A stretch of 21,057 nt of DNA, taken from contig CAOZKB010000012.1 in the NCBI GenBank assembly GCA_948571325.1, positions 1 to 21,057 of the forward strand. Direction: 5' to 3'. Every line of letters starts with the position of its first letter. Within the stretch, counting starts at the first letter, position 1. The notes below the pieces were generated by a model. The model was not told the DNA's origin. It worked only from the letters and a program-made list of their open reading frames with translations, and ran no database searches. Source of the DNA: an uncultured Candidatus Saccharibacteria bacterium (lineage in GTDB: Bacteria > Patescibacteriota > Saccharimonadia > Saccharimonadales > Saccharimonadaceae). This document shows positions 5,848 to 12,770 of the stretch, in pieces. Both the position numbers and the translations under genes were made by a program.

Positions 5848-5965
5848 TGAGGTGGAGCGTTTGGACTTAGAGTCTCGAGTGAAGCTTAAAGCAGAAATGT
5901 AAACATTTCCGCCACTCGGACTCCTACGGAGTTCAACCCTTTAGGTTGCTCCGGGCGTCGCCTCA
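5848..5965. repeat. Multi-branched structured element between two surface genes
   Basis: Two closing stems, TGAGG/CCTCA (5848-5852/5961-5965) and GGAGC/GCTCC (5854-5858/5948-5952), enclose four tight hairpins: GACT-TAG-AGTC (5864-5874), CGAGTG/CACTCG (5876-5881/5913-5918) capped by GAAATGT-AA-ACATTTC (5894-5909), ACTCC-TAC-GGAGT (5920-5932) and AACC/GGTT (5935-5947). It lies beyond the terminator of one gene and upstream of the promoter of the next, so it is not part of either known transcript. A structured RNA, a palindromic mobile repeat or a DNA-binding site are all possible. Nothing else is visible in the 5727-6019 gap apart from the promoter and the terminator. Confidence 0.6.
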
Positions 5966-5971
5966 GATAGA

Positions 5972-5997
5972 AATACTCCAGCCTTGGCTGGAGTATT
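5972..5997 (-). terminator. Terminator of the DUF916-like gene at 6020-6958
   Basis: A perfect 12-bp stem (5972-5983 with 5986-5997) with a two-base loop, 22 bases beyond the stop codon. On the minus strand it ends in ATTTCT, a short T tract. Confidence 0.8.
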
Positions 5998-6019
5998 ATA
6001 GTGGGGTTGGGTTTTGTGT

Positions 6020-6958
6020 TTATTTTTCTTTGCGGCTGTGGATGCGTGAAACAATCCAGAATACGGCTAAGAAGATAATAGCCAGAATCACAATAATTAG
6101 CCAAAGCGGGATAATGAAAACGAGTTTTTCAACAATACTTTCCTCATCAAATAATTTTACCGTCTGGCGCACGCGATAAATGCCGAGCGACGGAGTTTCT
6201 TCCCATGTAATGGCGTTATAACGCTTAGTTTCTGGAAAGATTACATTTTGCTCTGGTTTTTCTTCGTTGGTGTAAACTTCTTCGTCGCTAAAAAGCGGGA
6301 AAATTTGCACTTTGTATTTAGCTACGCCGTAAACATTACCATTATTTTCGACTAAGGACGAAACTTGCAGATCGGGGTTAAGGATGATTCCTGGAATATT
6401 ATTCTCGAGAATCTTGGCATTTTTAGAAATATTACCATCGACGTTACCGAAAACCAGAAAACCTAAACGTTTAATTGCTTCAAAACCCGTAGATTCTTGA
6501 TTGTCGGCGTTCTGCATAGTAACCATGATGACGCCGGCTTGCAAGCCACCGTGCGCATCGGCGGGAACTTTGATCGTATAGTTAATGAAGACTTCTTCGC
6601 CAGATTTCACAGTCGCTTCGGTAATATCAGTGGTCATCCACTTTGCGATGTCATTGTACTGAGTTTCTTTTTCGTAGTTTGGGTCGTAATCTTCGCCTTC
6701 GACGCTATAAGGTGTAAAATCAACTGAAAAACTAAAATCTTCCGTACCAGTATTCTCGACGGAGAATTTGCCAGTGCGGATATCACCAGGTTTCAGGTCC
6801 TTCAAGTTGTCCTGACCTGGGGCGATGTCCATACGATAAGCCGGGCGCTCATCTACCGCATACGCCGAGCTAGACGAAAGAGCGATGCTTAGTGCGGGTA
6901 TTGCCAAGAGTGATATGGCAGCGACAAAACCCATCAAAAGCTTTGATATTTTTTTCAT
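6020..6958 (-). CDS. DUF916-like membrane-anchored surface protein, paralogue
   Basis: A 312-residue protein with the same plan as the one at 4124-5056: signal peptide (cleavage near AYA-VDE), MDIAPGQDNLKDLKPGD, VENTGTEDFSFSVDFTPYS, an EVFINYTIKVPADAHGG segment, then NNGNVYGVAKYKVQIF, DEEVYTNEE, LGIYRVRQTV, a transmembrane helix (about 282-303) and a basic tail (RIHSRKEK). These domains are expected outside the membrane, binding peptidoglycan and the partner WxL-like protein encoded directly upstream (7058-7717). The close C-terminal match to its paralogue, with shared codons around DEEVYTNEE, suggests duplication of a two-gene module. It has its own promoter (6979-7007) and an AAGGAGG ribosome site seven bases before the ATG. 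Confidence 0.82.
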   Translation of the reverse strand: MKKISKLLMGFVAAISLLAIPALSIALSSSSAYAVDERPAYRMDIAPGQDNLKDLKPGDIRTGKFSVENTGTEDFSFSVDFTPYSVEGEDYDPNYEKETQYNDIAKWMTTDITEATVKSGEEVFINYTIKVPADAHGGLQAGVIMVTMQNADNQESTGFEAIKRLGFLVFGNVDGNISKNAKILENNIPGIILNPDLQVSSLVENNGNVYGVAKYKVQIFPLFSDEEVYTNEEKPEQNVIFPETKRYNAITWEETPSLGIYRVRQTVKLFDEESIVEKLVFIIPLWLIIVILAIIFLAVFWIVSRIHSRKEK

Positions 6959-6978
6959 TGACCTCCTTATTTCTTACC

Positions 6979-7007
6979 ATTATACCGAATATTGTTTATT
7001 ACTACAA
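6979..7007 (-). promoter_or_regulatory. Promoter of the DUF916-like paralogue
   Basis: Minus strand: TTGTAG (complement of 7002-7007), a 17-base spacer, TATAAT (complement of 6979-6984). It sits directly against the terminator of the preceding gene. Confidence 0.75.
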
Positions 7008-7008
7008 G

Positions 7009-7034
7009 AAAACCGCCCCAGATGGAGCGGTTTT
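7009..7034 (-). terminator. Terminator of WxL-like copy 2
   Basis: Stem AAAACCGC (7009-7016) with GCGGTTTT (7027-7034), a loop of 10 bases, ending on the minus strand in TTTTC, 23 bases beyond the stop codon. Confidence 0.82.
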
Positions 7035-7057
7035 AAGTGTTAGTTGTTACAGGCTAA

Positions 7058-7717
7058 TTATGGCTGCGCAACTGGCAGGTTTGTAGCGGTGAAGGTAACT
7101 TTACCTTTGTAAGTACCAGCAGCCTGGCCATCAACGATTTTAGCACCAAAAGTCAAAGTGGCAACATCGCCGCCTTCAAGCGTATTCTTATCGCTTGTCA
7201 TAATTTGAGTGTCAGTAGTAGAGACGGCCGTCCAAGTATCAGGTAGAGCACTAATTGTACCGCCCTGGATGGTAGTTTGAGCTTTGTAGCCCCACGAAGA
7301 AGCAGTATCAGCATCACCCAAGGTCCCAGCAGCAATTGTATTACCTTTTTCGTTTGTTAAAGCGTCCTTTACGGTGGCGTTATTTTGTTCCGAACCAGCT
7401 GAACCGACGATGGTTAATTTGTACCCTTTAGCATTACGGGTATAGACCTTGACAGTCATTGGTTCTGCTTGATATGAGCCAGCATAAGTGACGCCTTCTG
7501 CCGGGGTGATAGCAACAGCATTAGTGCTGGCAGTAATGCTTAGCTTATCGGCAAGATCAAGTGTAAAGGTAGTATCGTCAGTAACAACACCGTCTTTGGT
7601 ATCTCCGCCTTCACCGTCAATAATTTCAGCAGCGCTTGCACCCGCGATTGGCAAAGCAGCAACGCCGAGTCCAGCGACTACACCCAAAACTGCTAGGGCT
7701 TTGATTGTTTTAGTCAT
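7058..7717 (-). CDS. Small secreted WxL-like surface protein (copy 2)
   Basis: A 219-residue secreted protein, about 40 residues longer than its paralogue at 5190-5726. The signal peptide (MTKTIKALAVLGVVAGLGVA, cleavage near ASA-AEI) is nearly the same as in copy 1. The mature part is beta-rich, with an N-terminal acidic stretch (DGEGGDTKDG), SITASTNAVAITPAEG, TASSWGYK near the middle and the C-terminal AAGTYKGKVTFTATN. No transmembrane anchor or sorting signal, so it would be held by partners, in line with WxL proteins and the DUF916-like gene that follows. Own promoter and terminator; GGAG ribosome site ahead of the ATG at 7717. Confidence 0.75.
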   Translation of the reverse strand: MTKTIKALAVLGVVAGLGVAALPIAGASAAEIIDGEGGDTKDGVVTDDTTFTLDLADKLSITASTNAVAITPAEGVTYAGSYQAEPMTVKVYTRNAKGYKLTIVGSAGSEQNNATVKDALTNEKGNTIAAGTLGDADTASSWGYKAQTTIQGGTISALPDTWTAVSTTDTQIMTSDKNTLEGGDVATLTFGAKIVDGQAAGTYKGKVTFTATNLPVAQP

Positions 7718-7758
7718 GACTAATCTCCTTTTTTGTTTTACAATGACTTAATGTTTTT

Positions 7759-7787
7759 ATTATACTGGAGCGAACAAAAGTAAACAA
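7759..7787 (-). promoter_or_regulatory. Promoter of WxL-like copy 2
   Basis: Minus strand: TTGTTT (complement of 7782-7787), a 17-base spacer, TATAAT (complement of 7759-7764), about 42 bases ahead of the start codon. Confidence 0.7.
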
Positions 7788-7894
7788 TAGGATTTTGCGG
7801 TAAAGTCTAGTTTTTGAATCGAGGTCAATTGATAGGGATTTTGTTGTATTTTTTACAACATTTGAACAAAATTGGGTATTTCTGTGAAATTCTA

Positions 7895-7923
7895 TTGACT
7901 TTTTATGAATTGTGTGCTATAAT
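7895..7923 (+). promoter_or_regulatory. Strong plus-strand promoter
   Basis: TTGACT (7895-7900), a 17-base spacer, perfect TATAAT (7918-7923). It points away from the surface locus, toward 7930-8198, where no ordinary gene is found. TATAATGGAATTATA at 7918-7932 is itself an interrupted palindrome. Confidence 0.85.
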
Positions 7924-7998
7924 GGAATTATAGGCTGGAGATAGCCTTATTTTTTGGAGTTTTAAAACTGGTTCTTTTAGAGAAACAGCATTACACTG

Positions 7999-8160
7999 TT
8001 GCAAGAAGTGGTGCAGGGTGACCTGCGATTTTTAGATTTACTGTCGCCGAAGCAGGATTTCGCCAAAATTAACGAGCAACTAACTGCTTTGCTTGATAAG
8101 GTCTTCACAGAAAGTGAGCGCGAGATTTTGTTAGCAAGATATTGCGACAGGAAATGTTAA
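7999..8160 (+). CDS. Short ORF, possibly a sigma-region-4-like remnant
   Basis: The frame from the TTG at 7999 to a TAA at 8158 reads as a plausible protein of 53 residues, with FLDLLSPKQDFAKINEQL and LLDKVFTESEREILLARY. The last segment resembles the start of sigma-70 region 4 (FtERER-EIL-RY), but the helix-turn-helix that should follow is missing. The start is unclear: a GGAG (7956-7959) precedes a CTG at 7968 in another frame (VLLEKQHYTVA), so one base change near 7992 could have joined the two parts. It is flanked by a good promoter and a terminator, hence either a decayed gene still transcribed, or a transcript whose RNA matters more than its coding. Family call is weak. Confidence 0.35.
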   Translation: MQEVVQGDLRFLDLLSPKQDFAKINEQLTALLDKVFTESEREILLARYCDRKC

Positions 8161-8167
8161 GAAAAAT

Positions 8168-8197
8168 CTGGGCGCCGAGAATCAGCGCCCGCTTTTT
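8168..8197. terminator. Bidirectional terminator between the 7895 unit and uvrA
   Basis: Stem GGGCGC (8170-8175) with GCGCCC (8185-8190). On the plus strand GCTTTTT follows (end of the short transcription unit); on the minus strand AGATTTTTC follows, just beyond the uvrA stop codon. It plausibly serves both. Confidence 0.85.
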
Positions 8198-11066
8198 ATA
8201 GTAAATCTTTGAGATATTTACCCGTGGGCGTGTCGGCTTTCTTTGCCAGTTGCTCGGGCGTACCGGCGGCGCAGACTTGCCCGCCTTTTTGGCCACCCTC
8301 TGGACCCATATCGATGATCCAGTCGGCAGATTTAATCACATGTAGATTATGTTCGATGATAATCATTGAGTTACCACCGTCCACTAATTTACCCAAAATA
8401 TCTAGTAGACGCTTTACATCATCAGTATGCAAGCCGGTGGTCGGCTCGTCGAGAATATAGAGAGTCTTGCCGGTGCTACGTCGCGCTAATTCTGTAGCCA
8501 ATTTAATGCGCTGAGCTTCCCCGCCAGAAAAAGTCGTGGCAGGTTGACCAAGCTTAATATAGCCAAGCCCAACTTCTTGCAAAGTTTTAAGTTTAGGAGT
8601 AATGCTTGGAATGCTATCAAAAAACTCGGCAGCCTCGTCAATCGTCATGCCTAGAACTTCGGAAATATCTCTACCCTTATATTTAACATCGAGCGCTTCG
8701 CGATTATAACGTTTACCATGGCAGACTGGACAAGTAACATACACATCTGGCAGGAAGTGCATTTCGATTTTATTCACGCCGTCGCCCTGACAATGCTCAC
8801 AGCGGCCGCCCTTGACGTTAAAACTAAACCGGCCCGCCTTGTAGCCACGCAGTTCGGCCTCGGGCTGCTTGGCAAATAGTTCACGAATTTGGTTAAATAC
8901 GCCAGTGTAGGTTGCTGGGTTACTGCGTGGGGTGCGACCGATGGGACTTTGGTCGATGACGATTGTCTTATTGAGATGCTCAATACCGTCAATGCGTTCA
9001 TGCAGGCCGGCCACGGTTTGGGCGCGGTGTAACCGCGCTAGCAGTTCGTTCGCGAGAATCCCGTTCACCAAAGTAGATTTACCTGAGCCAGAAACGCCAG
9101 ACACCACCGTCATTACACCGAGCGGAAAATGCACGTCGATGTTTTTCAAGTTGTTTTCACGGGCGCCGACCACCACTAGCTCTTTGCCGGCTTTGGGCTT
9201 ACGACGTTTTTTGGGCACTGCAATGGTCGCTTTACCAGACAGATACCTACCAGTGACGGAATTATCGTTCTTGGCCACTTCATCTGGGGTACCAGCGGCA
9301 ACGAGGCGCCCGCCATTTTTGCCCGCACCCGGCCCAATATCGACGATGAAATCCGCTTCACGCATAGTATCCTCGTCGTGTTCAACTACCAATACAGTAT
9401 TTTTTAAATCGCGCAGATGCTTAAGCGTAGCGATTAGCTTATCATTATCACGTTGATGTAAACCAATACTCGGCTCGTCCAGTACGTATAATACTCCTTG
9501 CAAACCTGAGCCAATCTGTGTCGCCAGACGAATACGTTGCGCTTCCCCACCAGACAAAGTATTCGCTGCGCGTCCTAATTCGAGATAACCAAGACCAACA
9601 TCTTGCATAAATTGCACACGTTCACGGATTTCTTTGAGAATTGGCTCGGCAATCATCGCTTCATTATCGGTAAACTGCAAATCATTTTTTAATACTTCAA
9701 TAGTGGCATCGACGTCCATGTTACACATATCGACAATATTCAAACCATGCACCGTCACGGCAAGCACCGCTGGTTTTAATCTGGCACCGTGGCAAGTTTG
9801 ACATTCGTGCACCCGCATAAAGCGCTCAATGTCCTTGCGGATAAAATCCGATTCAGTTTCTTTATGACGGCGCTCAAGCGTGGGGATAACACCTTCATAA
9901 GTAGACTGATAAGTCGCGCCATTACCCCATTTACCGTGTCCAGCAACACTGACTTCGTATTTCTCATCGCCGGTACCATAGAGGATTTTGTGAATATTCT
10001 CCTCGGAAATCTGACCGATTGGTGTATGCACCGAAAAACCGTGTCTCTCACCCACTACGGCCAAGCGCTTAAGCCACCAAGATTCTTGTGTCACACGATT
10101 AAAAGGCCGAATGCCGCCTTCAGCAATGGTCAAATTAGGATTTAACACTAAACTCGGGTCGATTTCTAGACGAGTACCTAAGCCAGTACAAGTTGGACAG
10201 GCGCCTTGCGGAGCGTTGAACGAAAATAGCCTCGGCTCTAGCTCCGGAATTAACTCTTCGGGATGAAGTTCACAAGCGTAGCGCTGAGAAAATGTATAAA
10301 TATCCGTTTCATCAATATCATGCGATTCTATAGTGGTGCTATTGTCGTTGATTTTTAACAGTTTAATGATTCCCTGTCCAAGATCAAGCGCTTGCTCAAT
10401 GGAGCCGGAAATACGACTGAGTAGATCGGGCGACATGATGAAGCGGTCAACAACAATTTCAATGTCATGGCGGTCATTTTTGTTCAACTCCGGGAACTCA
10501 TCGAGTGCATAAATGATTCCATCAATTCGCACGCGCGAAAAGCCTTTGGCTTGATATTGTTCCGAAATATGTTGAAAACTACCTTTTTTCTGACTGACGA
10601 TGGGCGCCAGCAGCATTAATTTGCTGCCAAGCGGCAATTTCATCACTTCATCAACAATATCTTCCACGCTGCGGCGATGCACTTCGCGATGGCAAATTGG
10701 ACAGTGCGGCACGCCGACGCGCGCGAAAAGCAAACGCAAGTAATCATAAACCTCCGTTACAGTAGCGACAGTTGAGCGGGGATTGCGACTGGTGGATTTC
10801 TGATCGATTGAAATCGCCGGCGAAAGCCCCGTAATACTATCCACATCTGGCTTATCCATTACGCCCAAAAACATCCGCGCGTAACTCGACAAACTTTCCA
10901 CGTAGCGCCGCTGCCCCTCCGCATAAATCGTATCAAAAGCCAAACTCGATTTTCCCGAACCCGACAAACCAGTGATCACTACTAGCTTGTCGCGCGGAAT
11001 ATCCACGTCGAGATCTTTGAGGTTGTGCTGACGCGCGCCACGGATTTTGATATAGTCATCGTTCAT
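8196..11066 (-). CDS. uvrA: UvrABC excinuclease subunit A
   Basis: DNA-damage recognition ATPase of nucleotide excision repair, which works as a dimer with UvrB. About 956 residues, full length for the family. Visible in order: Walker A GLSGSGKSS (residues 33-41), the UvrB-binding region, a zinc module (CELH ... CPTC), signature LSGGEAQRIRLATQ with VLDEPSIGLH, the second Walker A GVSGSGKST, a second zinc module (CEHCQGDG ... CPVCHGKRYN), signature FSGGEAQRIKLATE and ILDEPTTGLH near the end. All catalytic motifs are intact. I place the start at the ATG at 11066, not at 11078: the upstream ATG overlaps the -10 box (complement of 11077-11082), so it would lie at or before the transcription start. 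No Shine-Dalgarno sequence; transcript nearly leaderless. Ends against a bidirectional terminator. Confidence 0.97.
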   Translation of the reverse strand: MNDDYIKIRGARQHNLKDLDVDIPRDKLVVITGLSGSGKSSLAFDTIYAEGQRRYVESLSSYARMFLGVMDKPDVDSITGLSPAISIDQKSTSRNPRSTVATVTEVYDYLRLLFARVGVPHCPICHREVHRRSVEDIVDEVMKLPLGSKLMLLAPIVSQKKGSFQHISEQYQAKGFSRVRIDGIIYALDEFPELNKNDRHDIEIVVDRFIMSPDLLSRISGSIEQALDLGQGIIKLLKINDNSTTIESHDIDETDIYTFSQRYACELHPEELIPELEPRLFSFNAPQGACPTCTGLGTRLEIDPSLVLNPNLTIAEGGIRPFNRVTQESWWLKRLAVVGERHGFSVHTPIGQISEENIHKILYGTGDEKYEVSVAGHGKWGNGATYQSTYEGVIPTLERRHKETESDFIRKDIERFMRVHECQTCHGARLKPAVLAVTVHGLNIVDMCNMDVDATIEVLKNDLQFTDNEAMIAEPILKEIRERVQFMQDVGLGYLELGRAANTLSGGEAQRIRLATQIGSGLQGVLYVLDEPSIGLHQRDNDKLIATLKHLRDLKNTVLVVEHDEDTMREADFIVDIGPGAGKNGGRLVAAGTPDEVAKNDNSVTGRYLSGKATIAVPKKRRKPKAGKELVVVGARENNLKNIDVHFPLGVMTVVSGVSGSGKSTLVNGILANELLARLHRAQTVAGLHERIDGIEHLNKTIVIDQSPIGRTPRSNPATYTGVFNQIRELFAKQPEAELRGYKAGRFSFNVKGGRCEHCQGDGVNKIEMHFLPDVYVTCPVCHGKRYNREALDVKYKGRDISEVLGMTIDEAAEFFDSIPSITPKLKTLQEVGLGYIKLGQPATTFSGGEAQRIKLATELARRSTGKTLYILDEPTTGLHTDDVKRLLDILGKLVDGGNSMIIIEHNLHVIKSADWIIDMGPEGGQKGGQVCAAGTPEQLAKKADTPTGKYLKDLL

Positions 11067-11076
11067 AATCTTATAC

Positions 11077-11105
11077 ATTATACCTTAAATTTTAAATTTT
11101 TGCAA
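11077..11105 (-). promoter_or_regulatory. uvrA promoter
   Basis: Minus strand: TTGCAA (complement of 11100-11105), a 17-base spacer, TATAAT (complement of 11077-11082), ten bases ahead of the ATG at 11066. No LexA or DinR-type palindrome was recognised nearby. Confidence 0.75.
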
Positions 11106-11126
11106 TTAGAGGTAAGGTCCTTGATA

Positions 11127-12581
11127 TTATTCATCCCCACCCTGCAAACTCTGGTACCAGAGCATCAATTCTTCGGCGAAAAATTCACATTCGCTGGCGG
11201 GGCGATGGTTAAAAGTTTCGCCCTTGGCAAGTTTGGTGTGGATGTCTTCAAGTTCCTTGAGGAAGTTTTTCGATTGTTGTTCAAGGCGCGTTCGGCGGTA
11301 GGCTTCCCAATCAGTCGTTTCCTGTTCAGTAAGAGTGTTGGGGAAGTTTTTTGCTTTGTAGTGCATCAGTAGATCTGGTAAACGCTCATCTTTAAAATGC
11401 GGACGAAAATCACGCAAATCTTCAGCACCATTATTGCGCACCGCCGAGCAAAGAATTAAATCATCCTCCGGAATAAAGCCGCTATAAAGCCCGGATTCTG
11501 GATCGCTAGCGGGCGGAAACTCGGAATGCTCCTCGGCTTGCATTCGAGCAGGAAAATCAGGATGACCTCTGAGAATTTCGATATTTTTTTCAATCTGCTC
11601 GCGCGTGAGCCCGAGACGTTGCCAACCGTCATTTTTATCTAATACGCCAATCGGAGCTACAGCTGGGCAACGGTTGTATTGCAAAGTTTTAACAATGGGA
11701 AAGAAGCCGGTACGGAAAGAATCTTTGCGGCGCTCGGTGTGATGACCGTGGCCGAATTTTTCATCATAAGTACCATTCTCGGCCGCGGCCAACATTTCGT
11801 CCAGATTGTAACGCAAATCGAAGACGAGCACGTTGCCATTTTTGGCTTCAGCAAACGGATAGGCAACAGTGGTTTTTTCAAACTCACTAGGATAACGCCC
11901 AGAGGAATAGACAAACGGTTCGGGTTTTTTGAGATTGATAAGTTTTTTGACCGAACGTTTCATACGCATACCAAAGAGATAATTAAAAAGTTGCGGTTGT
12001 TTTTGCTTGATTAATTTCGTTACATCAATCAACGCCACGACATCCGCCAAGGCATCATGGGCATTTTCGTGCGAAATATTATTCAATTTGGTAATTAGCT
12101 CTAGGCGGTTCGTGGCATAACCGTCTTCAGTAACGGGCCATTCGATGCCTTCCGGCCGGAGCGCGCGCGTCATTCGCACTACATCGAGCAAATCCCAACG
12201 ACTACGGCGCTCTTTCCATTGCCATTCGTAAGCGTCGTAAAAATTCCGCCACAAAGTATTACGGATGAATTCATCGTCAAAACGCACCGAATTGTACCCC
12301 ATAATTGTCGTCCCAGGCGTCGCCACTTCGTCAATCAAAAACCGGCAAAATTCGCGCTCTGAGATACCGTCTTGACGCGTCATCTGTGGGGTAATTCCCG
12401 TCACCATGATAGCACTGGGGCTTGGCAAAGTATCCTCCTCCAGCTCGACCAACAAGTTAGTCGGTTCGCCGATTGGCCGCAGGTATAAATCGGTGCGCTG
12501 CCCGGCAAATTGCATAATACGGTCAGCCCGCGGATTTAGACCCGAAGTCTCCAGATCGTAGAAGTAAAAAGTTTGATACAT
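11127..12581 (-). CDS. sbcB: Exodeoxyribonuclease I (SbcB)
   Basis: A 484-residue 3'-to-5' single-strand DNA exonuclease, close to the 475 residues of the E. coli enzyme. The DEDDh nuclease motifs are present: YDLETSGLNPRADR (residues 8-21, Asp-x-Glu), GYNSVRFDDEFIR (about 95-107) and HENAHDALADV near 170-180 (His with the last Asp). The ExoI-specific SH3-like and helical parts follow, with SSGRYPSEF, FDLRYNLDEMLA and the C-terminal helices containing RLEQQSKNFLKELE. It processes single-stranded ends in recombination and mismatch repair. The start lies six bases after an extended -10 (TGT-TATAAT), so it is leaderless. It is 60 bases upstream of uvrA, on the same strand, but uvrA has its own promoter. 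Confidence 0.93.
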   Translation of the reverse strand: MYQTFYFYDLETSGLNPRADRIMQFAGQRTDLYLRPIGEPTNLLVELEEDTLPSPSAIMVTGITPQMTRQDGISEREFCRFLIDEVATPGTTIMGYNSVRFDDEFIRNTLWRNFYDAYEWQWKERRSRWDLLDVVRMTRALRPEGIEWPVTEDGYATNRLELITKLNNISHENAHDALADVVALIDVTKLIKQKQPQLFNYLFGMRMKRSVKKLINLKKPEPFVYSSGRYPSEFEKTTVAYPFAEAKNGNVLVFDLRYNLDEMLAAAENGTYDEKFGHGHHTERRKDSFRTGFFPIVKTLQYNRCPAVAPIGVLDKNDGWQRLGLTREQIEKNIEILRGHPDFPARMQAEEHSEFPPASDPESGLYSGFIPEDDLILCSAVRNNGAEDLRDFRPHFKDERLPDLLMHYKAKNFPNTLTEQETTDWEAYRRTRLEQQSKNFLKELEDIHTKLAKGETFNHRPASECEFFAEELMLWYQSLQGGDE

Positions 12582-12587
12582 AGGTTA

Positions 12588-12596
12588 ATTATAACA
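12588..12596 (-). promoter_or_regulatory. Extended -10 promoter of sbcB
   Basis: Minus strand TGT-TATAAT, then six bases (TAACCT) and the ATG at 12581. The gap matches the usual -10 to +1 distance, so the mRNA should start at the A of ATG. Confidence 0.8.
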
Positions 12597-12656
12597 GGTT
12601 TAGGGGAGGAAGGAGGGATTTTGCGCTTGGTTTAGGGAGGAAGTAGGGGTTTGCGT
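12597..12656. repeat. Imperfect tandem repeat, G-rich, upstream of sbcB
   Basis: Two copies of about 29 bases (12597-12626 and 12629-12656), each made of GGTTTAGGG, a GGA-rich run and TTTTGCG or GTTTGCG. G runs (GGGG, GG, GG, GGG) would allow a two-layer quadruplex on the plus strand. Confidence 0.6.
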
Positions 12657-12681
12657 CTTAATCACCAATTCTAGAAAGTTT

Positions 12682-12707
12682 AAAAGCCCACCGAGTGATG
12701 GACTTTT
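12682..12707 (-). terminator. Terminator of the membrane-protein unit
   Basis: AAAAGcCCA (12682-12690) pairs with TGGaCTTTT (12699-12707). On the minus strand it is followed by TTTTAAAC. It lies 63 bases after the stop codon of the gene at 12771. Confidence 0.65.
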
Positions 12708-12770
12708 AATAATAAAGTTCAAGAGGTATTGGCAGAGGTATTGGCTCTGCCCAGAGTCAATTTGTTTTTG

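Noticed and set aside
8209..10145. Plus-strand frames of 80-174 codons opposite uvrA.
   Set aside because: uvrA motifs are continuous on the other strand and these frames show no family features.
11067..11078. uvrA start at 11078.
   Set aside because: That ATG overlaps the TATAAT box, so it would lie at or before the transcription start; the ATG at 11066 fits better.
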